The translations under genes were made by a program, and so were the position numbers. This document shows positions 25,109 to 32,346 of a DNA stretch of 34,575 bases, piece by piece. Positions within the stretch are counted from its first letter, which is position 1; each line of letters starts with the position of its first letter. Origin of the DNA: Methanomicrobiales archaeon (GTDB lineage Archaea; Halobacteriota; Methanomicrobia; Methanomicrobiales; Methanoculleaceae); NCBI GenBank assembly GCA_012797575.1, contig JAAZOW010000067.1:1-34575 (forward strand). The letters are read 5' to 3'. Under the pieces are notes generated by a model. The model did no database searches. It had not been told where the DNA came from and saw only the letters and a list, made by a program, of their open reading frames with translations.

Positions 25109-25278
25109 CCCTCGCGCCAAGTATAATGAAGAAGGAATATCTGCTCCGCTTCCTGGAGCCTGGATACTGGAGCGGAATGCGGCAAGGTGCCCCTTTTCCT
25201 GCTGGCCCGTTACCCTCCATGTAGCAGAGCTGATTTGATCGTACAACCTTTTACCGTTACTTATACAGGACGATACGT

Positions 25279-26145
25279 ATGACCTCGCTCGCAATCTTAG
25301 GTGTAGGAAAAGTGGGGGGCGAAACGGCGTTTCTCTCCGCCGCGCTCGGTCTTGCCGATGAGATCATCCTCTACGATGCATATGAGCCCATTCTCCAGGC
25401 TCAGGTGCTCGACCTACAGCATACCGGTATCGACGTCACGATATCCACTGACACAGCTGAGATGCGGGATGCTGACGTCTTTATCTTCGCGGCAGGCACC
25501 CCGAGAACCCCGGACATCAAGACCCGGGCCGATCTCCTCGAGGCCAACATACCGGTGGTGAAGCGATGCGGCAGGCACCTGCAGGAATTCTCCGGGATCG
25601 TCATCACCATCACGAACCCCATGGATGCGAACAATTACGGTCTCTGGAGGATGATGGACATCGACCGTCGGCGATGCATCGGATTTGGCGGCCAGCTCGA
25701 CAGCGCCCGGTTTGCCACCCTCCTCCGCGAGGCCGGTATCCCTGGACCTGCCTGGGTTCTCGGTGAGCATGGCGAGCACCAGGTGCCACTTTTTTCAAAG
25801 GCTGGCGCCCATTTCGAGATCGAAGATCGGGAGGAGACTCTCACCCGGCTACGGGGGGCAAGCATGGAGGTCATCCGTGGCAAGGGAGGTACGGTCTTTG
25901 GCCCTGCTTACCACATAACGATGTTGGTGCGTGCGATCCTCGAGGACCGGCGCGAGGTGTTCTCCTGCTCGTGCGTGCTCGACGGCGAGTACGGTCTCTC
26001 AGGCTGCTCGCTCGGTGTCCCCGCCCGGATCGGGCGCGAGGGGATCCTCGAGATCGAGGAGTGGAGTCTCGACCCCTGGGAAGGGAAGGGGATGGCAGAG
26101 GCGGGAGCATTTGTGCAGAGGCTCTGTAGGAGGTTTGATGACTGA
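25279..26145 (+). CDS. mdh: Malate/lactate dehydrogenase family enzyme (probably malate)
   Basis: A 288-residue NAD(P)-dependent 2-hydroxyacid dehydrogenase. Seen: ILGVGKVGGETA (nucleotide loop, residues 6-17), substrate arginines in AGTPRTPDIKTRADLLEANI, TNPMDANNY, GFGGQLDSARF and the catalytic His in GEHGEHQVPLF. All catalytic positions expected for malate or lactate dehydrogenases are kept. The substrate-specificity loop (TPRTPDIKTR) fits malate-type archaeal enzymes, which run the reductive branch from oxaloacetate in methanogens. It is slightly shorter than usual (about 310). Its 3' end overlaps polB by eight bases. Confidence 0.88.
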   Translation: MTSLAILGVGKVGGETAFLSAALGLADEIILYDAYEPILQAQVLDLQHTGIDVTISTDTAEMRDADVFIFAAGTPRTPDIKTRADLLEANIPVVKRCGRHLQEFSGIVITITNPMDANNYGLWRMMDIDRRRCIGFGGQLDSARFATLLREAGIPGPAWVLGEHGEHQVPLFSKAGAHFEIEDREETLTRLRGASMEVIRGKGGTVFGPAYHITMLVRAILEDRREVFSCSCVLDGEYGLSGCSLGVPARIGREGILEIEEWSLDPWEGKGMAEAGAFVQRLCRRFDD

Positions 26146-28573
26146 AAAGATGTCGGAGTCATGCACGATCTCCCCGGTAACCCTATCCGACTTTGGAAAG
26201 ACCCGGATCGGCGTTCACCAGGTGGAGTATAGTATCGGTCCTGATATCCCGGTCGTCCATGTATTCGGTCGGGATGCCTCAGGAAAGGGTATCAGGATCG
26301 ACGTGACCGGTTTTCGCCCCTACTTCTACGCGCCCGCCGATCAGGTGGATGGAAAGCCTCTCCCGCTGGACGTCGACGTGGAGCCCGATACGACCTACCG
26401 CTCCATTCAGGGTGAGGCGCTCCGAAGGCTCTACACCCGACGGCCCGGTGATGTCCGTGATGTGCGTGATCGCTATCGGCACTACGAGGCGGATATACCG
26501 TTTGCCACCAGGTTCATGATCGACTGCGCCCTTACCGGTGGCATGGAACTCTCCTCCGACACCCAGGTGGTCGATTACCGCGAGATCGCACCGGCCGACG
26601 TCAAGGCCCCCGCGCGCACCTGCATCATGGATATCGAGTGCGTGGATGAGCTGGGATTCCCTGAACCCGAACGCGATCCCATCATCTGTATCACCTGCTG
26701 GGATTCTTTCGACGAGATCTACACGACTCTACTCTGGATTCCTGGGGAGGCGCCCGGTGACGCGCCCGAGTTCAGCCTCCACGAGCGCCACCAGGTCACC
26801 CGGTTCCCGAACGAGGTGGCGATGCTCAGGGGACTCATTGACTACGTCAGGGAGCACGACCCCGACATCCTCTCTGGCTGGAATTTCGTTGATTTCGACA
26901 TCCGCTACATCCTGCAGAGGATGGCAGCGCTCGGGCTTCGCGCCGAGGACCTTTCGCGCCTCCCCGGCCAGACCATACGGAACGCTGTCCGAGGACGGGC
27001 GATCTTCGATCTCCTCGGCGCATACCGGAAGATGCACCAGGCCCAGAAGGACTCCTACCGGCTCGACGCGGTCGCGGAGGAGGAGCTCGGGGAGACAAAG
27101 GTCCGCTACAGCGGGACGATCACCTCGCTCTGGCAGTCTGACCCGGCCCGACTCGTGGAGTACAACTACCGGGACGTCGAGCTCTGTGTCGGGATCGACC
27201 GGAAGAACAATATCATCGAGTTCTATCGTGAGATCGCCCGGTATGTCGGGTGCCCGCTCGACCGGACGCTGAACTCATCAAACGTCATCGATATCTACGT
27301 CCTGCGCAAGGCTTCAGGCAGGTTCATCCTCCCCTCGAAGGGATTTGCCTCCGGGGATGAGTTTGAGGGGGCGACCGTCTTTGAACCCGCTACCGGTCTC
27401 CGGGAGAACGTCGTGGTCCTTGATTTAAAGTCGCTCTATCCTATGGCGATGATGACGATCAACGCGTCACCCGAGACGAAGAGCCCGGACGGAGAGCTAC
27501 GGGCTCCAAACGGTATCCGGTTCTCCCGGGAGCCGGATGGGTTGACGCGGAGCATCCTCTCAGAGCTCTTGAGCGAGCGGGAAGCGCGCAGACACCTCCG
27601 CAACCGCTACCCCTTCGGGTCTCCGGAGTATGTCCTCTACGACCTCCAGCAGAATGTCCTGAAGGTGATCATGAACTCCTACTACGGAGTCTCGGGCTAC
27701 CCCCGGTTCAGGCTCTACGATCGCGAGATCGGATCGGCCGTCACATCGGTCGGTCGGGCTATCATCAGGCACACCCGCGATATCATCACCGGTCTCGGCT
27801 ACACGGTTATCTACGGTGACACCGACTCCTGCATGGTCGAGGTTCCTCCCGGGAGCCTTGAGGAGACCATCGCAAAGGCGCGGATGATCGAGGCGCGCCT
27901 GAACGAAAGTTACGGGGACTTTGCGCGCCGCGAGCTCGATGCCGATACGCACTACTTCTCTATCAAGTTCGAGAAAGTCTACCGCCGCTTCTTCCAGGCC
28001 GGCCGAAAGAAGCGTTACGCCGGGCACCTTATCTGGAAGGAGGGCAAGGACGTCGATGAGATCGATGTCATAGGGTTTGAGATCCGGCGGAGTGACTCGC
28101 CGCAGATCACCCGGGAGGTGCAGCATACCGTCGTCGAGATGATCCTCCATGGCGATCTTTTTGAGGACGTGCAGGCCTACTTGCGCGCCATCATAACGAG
28201 ATACCGCCGCGGGGAGTACTCTCTCGACGAGGCGGGCATTCCAGGGGGGATCGGGAAGAACCTGGATAGCTACGAGAATGAAGATGCCCACATCCGGGGA
28301 GCGAAGTACTCAAACGAATACCTCGGGACTGATTTCAAACGGGGTAGCAAACCAAAACGCGTCTACATAAAGACCGTCACCGAGAAGTACCCTCGGACGG
28401 ATGTGATCTGCTTCGAATACGCCGATCAGGTGCCGCCCGAGTTCGTCGTCGACTGGGAGACCATGCTTGAGAGGACACTTAAGGGTCCCATCTCGCGGAT
28501 CATCGAGCCCCTGGGATGGGACTGGCACGAGATCGATCCGACGCGGACGACGCTCTTCGACTTTGGAATGTAA
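26138..28573 (+). CDS. polB: Family-B DNA polymerase
   Basis: Replicative-type polymerase of 811 residues with 3'-5' proofreading. Order: N-terminal domain; exonuclease with Exo I MDIECVD (Asp165, Glu167), Exo II NFVDFDIRY and Exo III YNYRDVEL; polymerase motif A DLKSLYP (Asp429), motif B KVIMNSYYGVSG, motif C YGDTDS (559-564), then the thumb with RRFFQAGRKKRYAG. All metal-binding acids are present. The start ATG at 26138 has TAGGAGGT four bases before it and overlaps the end of mdh; the frame open to 25931 is inside mdh and not used. No intein or insertion is visible, which is worth noting since archaeal polB genes often carry inteins. Confidence 0.96.
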   Translation: MTEKMSESCTISPVTLSDFGKTRIGVHQVEYSIGPDIPVVHVFGRDASGKGIRIDVTGFRPYFYAPADQVDGKPLPLDVDVEPDTTYRSIQGEALRRLYTRRPGDVRDVRDRYRHYEADIPFATRFMIDCALTGGMELSSDTQVVDYREIAPADVKAPARTCIMDIECVDELGFPEPERDPIICITCWDSFDEIYTTLLWIPGEAPGDAPEFSLHERHQVTRFPNEVAMLRGLIDYVREHDPDILSGWNFVDFDIRYILQRMAALGLRAEDLSRLPGQTIRNAVRGRAIFDLLGAYRKMHQAQKDSYRLDAVAEEELGETKVRYSGTITSLWQSDPARLVEYNYRDVELCVGIDRKNNIIEFYREIARYVGCPLDRTLNSSNVIDIYVLRKASGRFILPSKGFASGDEFEGATVFEPATGLRENVVVLDLKSLYPMAMMTINASPETKSPDGELRAPNGIRFSREPDGLTRSILSELLSEREARRHLRNRYPFGSPEYVLYDLQQNVLKVIMNSYYGVSGYPRFRLYDREIGSAVTSVGRAIIRHTRDIITGLGYTVIYGDTDSCMVEVPPGSLEETIAKARMIEARLNESYGDFARRELDADTHYFSIKFEKVYRRFFQAGRKKRYAGHLIWKEGKDVDEIDVIGFEIRRSDSPQITREVQHTVVEMILHGDLFEDVQAYLRAIITRYRRGEYSLDEAGIPGGIGKNLDSYENEDAHIRGAKYSNEYLGTDFKRGSKPKRVYIKTVTEKYPRTDVICFEYADQVPPEFVVDWETMLERTLKGPISRIIEPLGWDWHEIDPTRTTLFDFGM

Positions 28574-28600
28574 GAAAAAGTCTCCAGGAGGGCCCGGGGC

Positions 28601-29032
28601 TTACGCCAGGCCCCTCTTCCCGAGCTCTTCCTGGAGGAACTCGTTGCGCTCGATGTTCTTCGACCAGATGATACGACCGCCGACCACCTGCCAGTTGCCC
28701 ATCTCCAGTATATCGATCCCCTCAGGGACCCCGGAGACGTTCGCCCCGGTGGGTACGACCAGGACAGCTTTATCAACGCTGATATTACTCTCAAAGAGTG
28801 CCTGACACTGGCCCTGGAGCTCCTCGACAGTATCCTCTGGGACCACGGGAGCCATCTTCACGCCCACGACCACCCGCTCTGTCTTCCCGGCGACCCGGCG
28901 GGAGAGCACGCATTCCGGCTGCACACTGCCGTAGGTCGGGAACCATGCAAACGTCCACCCATCCCGGGGAGAGAACTGCCGGGCAAGGGCTTTCTTGACA
29001 TCAAGATACGTAGAATCCTTTACACCACCCAT
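28601..29032 (-). CDS. Conserved-looking hypothetical protein, 143 residues
   Basis: I do not recognise the family. Alternating short strands and helices are suggested, with a central stretch RVVVGVKMAPVVPEDTVEEL and a later KAVLVVPTGANVSGVPEGI. The layout strand-VKM-helix-strand is reminiscent of PD-(D/E)XK nuclease folds, but the acidic residue expected before the lysine is missing. A clear TATA box (TTATATTT, 29068-29075) and a GAGAGGT eight bases before the ATG support a real gene. It is convergent with polB, 27 bases apart. Confidence 0.75.
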   Translation of the reverse strand: MGGVKDSTYLDVKKALARQFSPRDGWTFAWFPTYGSVQPECVLSRRVAGKTERVVVGVKMAPVVPEDTVEELQGQCQALFESNISVDKAVLVVPTGANVSGVPEGIDILEMGNWQVVGGRIIWSKNIERNEFLQEELGKRGLA

Positions 29033-29067
29033 ATCAATAACCTCTCTTCTAGAGTATGGTCACGGTC

Positions 29068-29075
29068 AAATATAA
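29068..29075 (-). promoter_or_regulatory. TATA box of the 143-residue protein gene
   Basis: The minus strand reads TTATATTT, close to the archaeal box A consensus, about 40 bases before the ATG at 29032. A GAGAGGT ribosome binding site lies between. Confidence 0.6.
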
Positions 29076-29180
29076 GCGTTGTAGTTCTTTTCTATCCCTT
29101 ATACCTCCCGCCCCCAGGACGGGGAGAGCTGATCTGGGGTTGCCTGACGAGCCTCTCCCCGGTCTTTCCCACACGCGAAC

Positions 29181-29187
29181 CTTTTTA
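29181..29187 (+). promoter_or_regulatory. TATA box of the bactofilin-like gene
   Basis: CTTTTTA preceded by GCGAAC (possible BRE), centred about 30 bases before the ATG at 29214. No Shine-Dalgarno follows, which fits a leaderless mRNA. Confidence 0.5.
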
Positions 29188-29213
29188 GGGAGCGCGATCT
29201 CTCTCCCCCTCCC

Positions 29214-30194
29214 ATGAGACACCTTGCCGTGTTCATCCTTGTCCTGCTGCTCATCCCATCCGGAGCGCAGGCGCTGACCTTCCTCAGCGGAGATCAACCA
29301 CAGATCGACACCCCCATCCCTGACGATGTGGTAGCATCGGGTGGGATCGTGACCATCAACGCCCCGGTCGATAGCCTGACGGTTGCCGGGGGAACGGTGA
29401 CGGTGAACGCCCCGGTCAAGAGCGATATCATCGCCGCGGGAGGCACCCTGGTCATCAACGGCGATGCTGGCGGGAAAGTTATCGCTGCCGGGGGTGATAT
29501 CGAGGTGAACGGAAATGCGACGAACGTCCTCATCACCGGAGGTTCGATCCGGATCGGAAGAGACGCGGTCATCCAGCGGGATGCGGTGATCAGCGGAGGC
29601 GAGGTCACAAGTGAGGGGGTGGTCATGCGCAACCTCACCGTCTCGGCCACCACCTTCAACAATACCGGTACTGCCGGAAACGTGACGTTTGAGGAACGAG
29701 AGGAATCCGGGTTGCTAGTATCGGGCATCTTGGTGCTTCTTGCGGTCGGACTCCTCATCCTCGGTCTCATCTTCGTCAGGTTTGTCCCCGACCCGTTTCT
29801 GGCGGTGGTTCATGAGGTTGAAAGGCGTCCGGTCGTCTTCACGGTTCTCGGGTTTATAGCGCATTTCGTAACGATGATCGTCCTCCTGATCATCGCTATC
29901 ACCATCATTGGGATTCCCATCGCACTCTTCCTTGGGTTGCTCTTCATCGCGTCTATGCTGATATCAACATTCTTTGTCGCGTACGCCCTTGGGGATGCCA
30001 TCGCTTCACGGGCGAAATGGAGGGCAGGACGCATATGGATATTCATCCTCGGGTTTGTGATCCTGTATATCCTCTTTGCCATACCGCTGCTCGGGATGAT
30101 CATCCATGTCATCGCAATGAGCCTCGGTTACGGAGGGCTGCTCTCCGCGCTCAGGGGTGCCCGCCTGTTCCGCACAGGCGGGGATGAGGCGTAA
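29214..30194 (+). CDS. Bactofilin-like polymer-forming domain with membrane helices
   Basis: A 326-residue protein: signal peptide (about 1-21, ending AQA), a beta-helix of short repeats (about 33-150; SLTVAGGTVTVNAPV, DIIAAGGTLVINGDA, KVIAAGGDIEVNGNA) as in polymer-forming cytoskeletal proteins, then about 4-5 hydrophobic helices (about 170-300) with IGIPIALFLGLLF and a basic tail. The beta-helix would lie outside the membrane because a signal peptide precedes it, unlike cytoplasmic bactofilins. Role unknown; a scaffold for the cell envelope is a reasonable guess. The gene stands alone. Its stop codon sits in the loop of a perfect hairpin. Confidence 0.82.
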   Translation: MRHLAVFILVLLLIPSGAQALTFLSGDQPQIDTPIPDDVVASGGIVTINAPVDSLTVAGGTVTVNAPVKSDIIAAGGTLVINGDAGGKVIAAGGDIEVNGNATNVLITGGSIRIGRDAVIQRDAVISGGEVTSEGVVMRNLTVSATTFNNTGTAGNVTFEEREESGLLVSGILVLLAVGLLILGLIFVRFVPDPFLAVVHEVERRPVVFTVLGFIAHFVTMIVLLIIAITIIGIPIALFLGLLFIASMLISTFFVAYALGDAIASRAKWRAGRIWIFILGFVILYILFAIPLLGMIIHVIAMSLGYGGLLSALRGARLFRTGGDEA

Positions 30195-30207
30195 CCGCCT
30201 CATCCCC
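30180..30207. terminator. Perfect 12-base hairpin with the stop codon in its loop
   Basis: GGGGATGAGGCG (30180-30191) and CGCCTCATCCCC (30196-30207) are exact complements. The four-base loop TAAC contains the TAA stop of the bactofilin-like gene. The element lies between convergent genes and reads the same on both strands; no T-run follows. Probably a bidirectional 3'-end or stability structure. Confidence 0.6.
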
Positions 30208-30226
30208 TCTACCGGATTGACTCCTA

Positions 30227-31549
30227 TCAGGTCAGCGCATCGGTCGGGTTCCTGACAGGCTTGATCCTGGTCCGGGGCAGGATCACCAGATTGTATGCGT
30301 CGTGGTCCTGGTTGTATCTGACGAGAATCTTCGAAAATCCCACGATATCACCGTAAGAAAGCTCGTCGAGGATATCACGGTTCGGGCCGCGAAGGGTCGC
30401 CGGGACCACGGCATAGACCGGCTTTGCAGGCGTCCCATCGCAGACCTTGTAGACCCCTGTCCGGTCATCGCCGAGGTTTCCTGACATCAGCGCTGCGATG
30501 ACGTTGATCGTCCTGTCACGGTGCCGGTGGAGGTGGGAGAAGCGGGCGAACTTCGCTCCCGGGGGAACCCGGTAGGTGTGCTGGAGCTTCCCATCCTTCC
30601 GAAGGAGTGCGGAGGAGTACTTGATGTCGACGTTGATGAATCGGTATGCCTCCCCCTCCTCTGCAAGCCGCTCCATCAATCGGGTCGGTCGTATGTTGCC
30701 TTTCTGTTCGAAGGTCCAGCATCGTTCGGGGTTGCAGGTGGTGCCCCATATGAATGAGCAGGGGCTGTAGGTGGTGAGACCCCGATCCGTGAGTGCGTGC
30801 ACCGTCTGGCGCATGGTGGTTGCGTTCTCGAGATCTGCCGGCTCCACGATGATGACCGTCCCATCGGGCGCGAGGCGTTCAGCGAGATCGGTGACGAGAT
30901 CGGCGCGTTCCTCGATCTCCATGTCACGGAGTTCGCCCAGGACGTTTGAGAAGATCACTAGATCGATCCGGTCGGGCAGTTCTTCTCCTGCAAGCGCTGT
31001 GATATCCGCGCGGATAGGGCTTTTCACCCGCACGGCATCTCCCTGTGCCGCAGCGGCGGTCGGGACCAGGGCATTGTAGGCCTCAAGATGTTCCTCCGAA
31101 CGCTCGATCGCGTAGATGTCGGCTGAGCCGGTCCCCACCCTCCCGAGGAGGTCGATGGTGGCAAGTGGCACGACTCCCGGCCCGGTGCCCACATCCAGGA
31201 TACGCATATGGGCCTTTGCAAGACCCTGCCCGATGACCTGCCAGAGGATATGCTCAAACTGCACCAGGTAGACGGGCGCGTGGTAGGCAAGGTAGCCGAG
31301 GACCTGGTAGGCCTTCCGGTAGTGTACCCGGTGTCCTTTCCAGTACCGGCGCTTCTGGACGAGGATGGCGTTACGCATCCGATCGAGGACGACCGGGTCG
31401 TCCCATGCCTTGGTGGTCTTCCTCTCGACGTAATCCTCTACAAGCCGCTGGATGTAGTCCGGGACCTCTGGGGCCTGAAAGAATGCGAGCTGCCGCTCGC
31501 GCCCGGCATCGTCGATGGTGAGAGGCCCCCCCGTGGAGCGATCGTTCAT
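30227..31549 (-). CDS. Rsm22-like methyltransferase (METTL17 family)
   Basis: A 440-residue SAM-dependent methyltransferase-like protein. N-terminal helical part, then SAM motif I ILDVGTGPGVVPL (residues about 117-129), acidic AIERSEEH, VIFSNVLGEL and the family's Cys motif CSFIWGTTCNPERCW with a further Cys in VYKVCDGT. In yeast Rsm22 and human METTL17 the equivalent cysteines hold a [4Fe-4S] cluster and the protein helps assemble the mitochondrial small ribosomal subunit. By analogy this one may act on archaeal 30S subunits. AGGTGG lies seven bases before the ATG. A candidate 37-residue gene overlaps its start by ATGA. Confidence 0.88.
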   Translation of the reverse strand: MNDRSTGGPLTIDDAGRERQLAFFQAPEVPDYIQRLVEDYVERKTTKAWDDPVVLDRMRNAILVQKRRYWKGHRVHYRKAYQVLGYLAYHAPVYLVQFEHILWQVIGQGLAKAHMRILDVGTGPGVVPLATIDLLGRVGTGSADIYAIERSEEHLEAYNALVPTAAAAQGDAVRVKSPIRADITALAGEELPDRIDLVIFSNVLGELRDMEIEERADLVTDLAERLAPDGTVIIVEPADLENATTMRQTVHALTDRGLTTYSPCSFIWGTTCNPERCWTFEQKGNIRPTRLMERLAEEGEAYRFINVDIKYSSALLRKDGKLQHTYRVPPGAKFARFSHLHRHRDRTINVIAALMSGNLGDDRTGVYKVCDGTPAKPVYAVVPATLRGPNRDILDELSYGDIVGFSKILVRYNQDHDAYNLVILPRTRIKPVRNPTDALT

Positions 31550-31659
31550 GCAGGTACCACCTGGGTGCGGGCGGGTGCCATGATCTCCCTTCTTCCAGGA
31601 GCAGGGATCCGGGCCCCGGTGAACCGCTCTGATGGTTGAATACCCTTCCGTTGACTCAT
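31546..31659 (-). CDS. Candidate 37-residue basic peptide before the Rsm22-like gene
   Basis: The frame starts MSQRKGIQPSERF and ends ARTQVVPA; its TGA overlaps the ATG of the Rsm22-like gene (ATGA). A TATA-like CGTATACAGT (31681-31690, minus strand) lies about 27 bases before its ATG, the spacing seen for other leaderless starts in this window. It is rich in Arg, Pro and Gln. It could be a small ribosome-linked peptide, a translational leader for the methyltransferase, or chance. Not recognised. Confidence 0.4.
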   Translation of the reverse strand: MSQRKGIQPSERFTGARIPAPGRREIMAPARTQVVPA

Positions 31660-31752
31660 GCCGTATCAGCTCGACGGAATACTGTATACGGTTTCCGGGG
31701 CGTCACCAGCCTCTGCCTTCGGGGTAGCGATCGATGATGGGGAGCATCCTGC

Positions 31753-32346
31753 TTATGATGCACCGCGCTTCCCTGCTGCCGTCCGCCCGAGCTGGAAGGC
31801 CCTCTCGTTGACCGCGATCGTCTTAGGCGGGACGCACCGCCGCACCGCCTCCTCAAGCGTCTCGGGCCTGAGGGGCATATCACCAGAGGCGGCCCCGAGC
31901 ATGACGATATTCTGTGAAAGACTGTTTCCCGCCTCCTCTGCAAGCCCTGCCGCATCGATGCAGGCTACATCAAGATCCGAGAGCGCGGCAAGGATGCTCT
32001 CCTCATCTGGCACCGCAAGATCCTGTTGGTAGACCGATGTTGGAACGATCAGGCTCCGGTTGACCACGAGCCTTCCCCCAGCCGGGAGGTAGTGGCGGTA
32101 GCGGAGCGCTTCAAGGAGGTCGAAGGCTATCAGGAGGTCGGCCGTCCCCGGGGTGATCAGGGAACCAAATTCTCCATCGATCCGAATATGGCTCTCCACC
32201 GACCCGCCGCGTTGCGCCATACCGTGTGTCTCGGCGCTCCTGACGCTCCGATGTTCGATGATACATGCCTCTCCGAGGACGTTTGAGGCGAGTACGGTCC
32301 CCTGGCCGCCGATCCCAACGATAAGGATATCAAACGAGGGTTTCAT
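31753..32346 (-). CDS. iorB: Indolepyruvate:ferredoxin oxidoreductase, beta subunit
   Basis: A 197-residue gamma-type domain of 2-oxoacid:ferredoxin oxidoreductases. Seen: ILIVGIGGQGTVLASNVLG at the N-terminus, the middle HGMAQRGGSVESHIR and GTADLLIAFDLLEALRY, and the end NIVMLGAASG followed by helices. The ATG at 32346 overlaps the iorA stop (ATGA), so the subunits are made together. The frame open further to 32556 is iorA read in another frame. With IorA it interconverts aryl pyruvates and aryl-acetyl-CoA using ferredoxin. In methanogens it can run in the synthetic direction to make aromatic amino acids from aryl acids. Confidence 0.94.
   Translation of the reverse strand: MKPSFDILIVGIGGQGTVLASNVLGEACIIEHRSVRSAETHGMAQRGGSVESHIRIDGEFGSLITPGTADLLIAFDLLEALRYRHYLPAGGRLVVNRSLIVPTSVYQQDLAVPDEESILAALSDLDVACIDAAGLAEEAGNSLSQNIVMLGAASGDMPLRPETLEEAVRRCVPPKTIAVNERAFQLGRTAAGKRGAS

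Noticed and set aside
25931..26137. N-terminal extension of DNA polymerase B
   Set aside because: It reads mdh in another frame. The ATG at 26138 has a strong ribosome binding site and a normal N-terminus.
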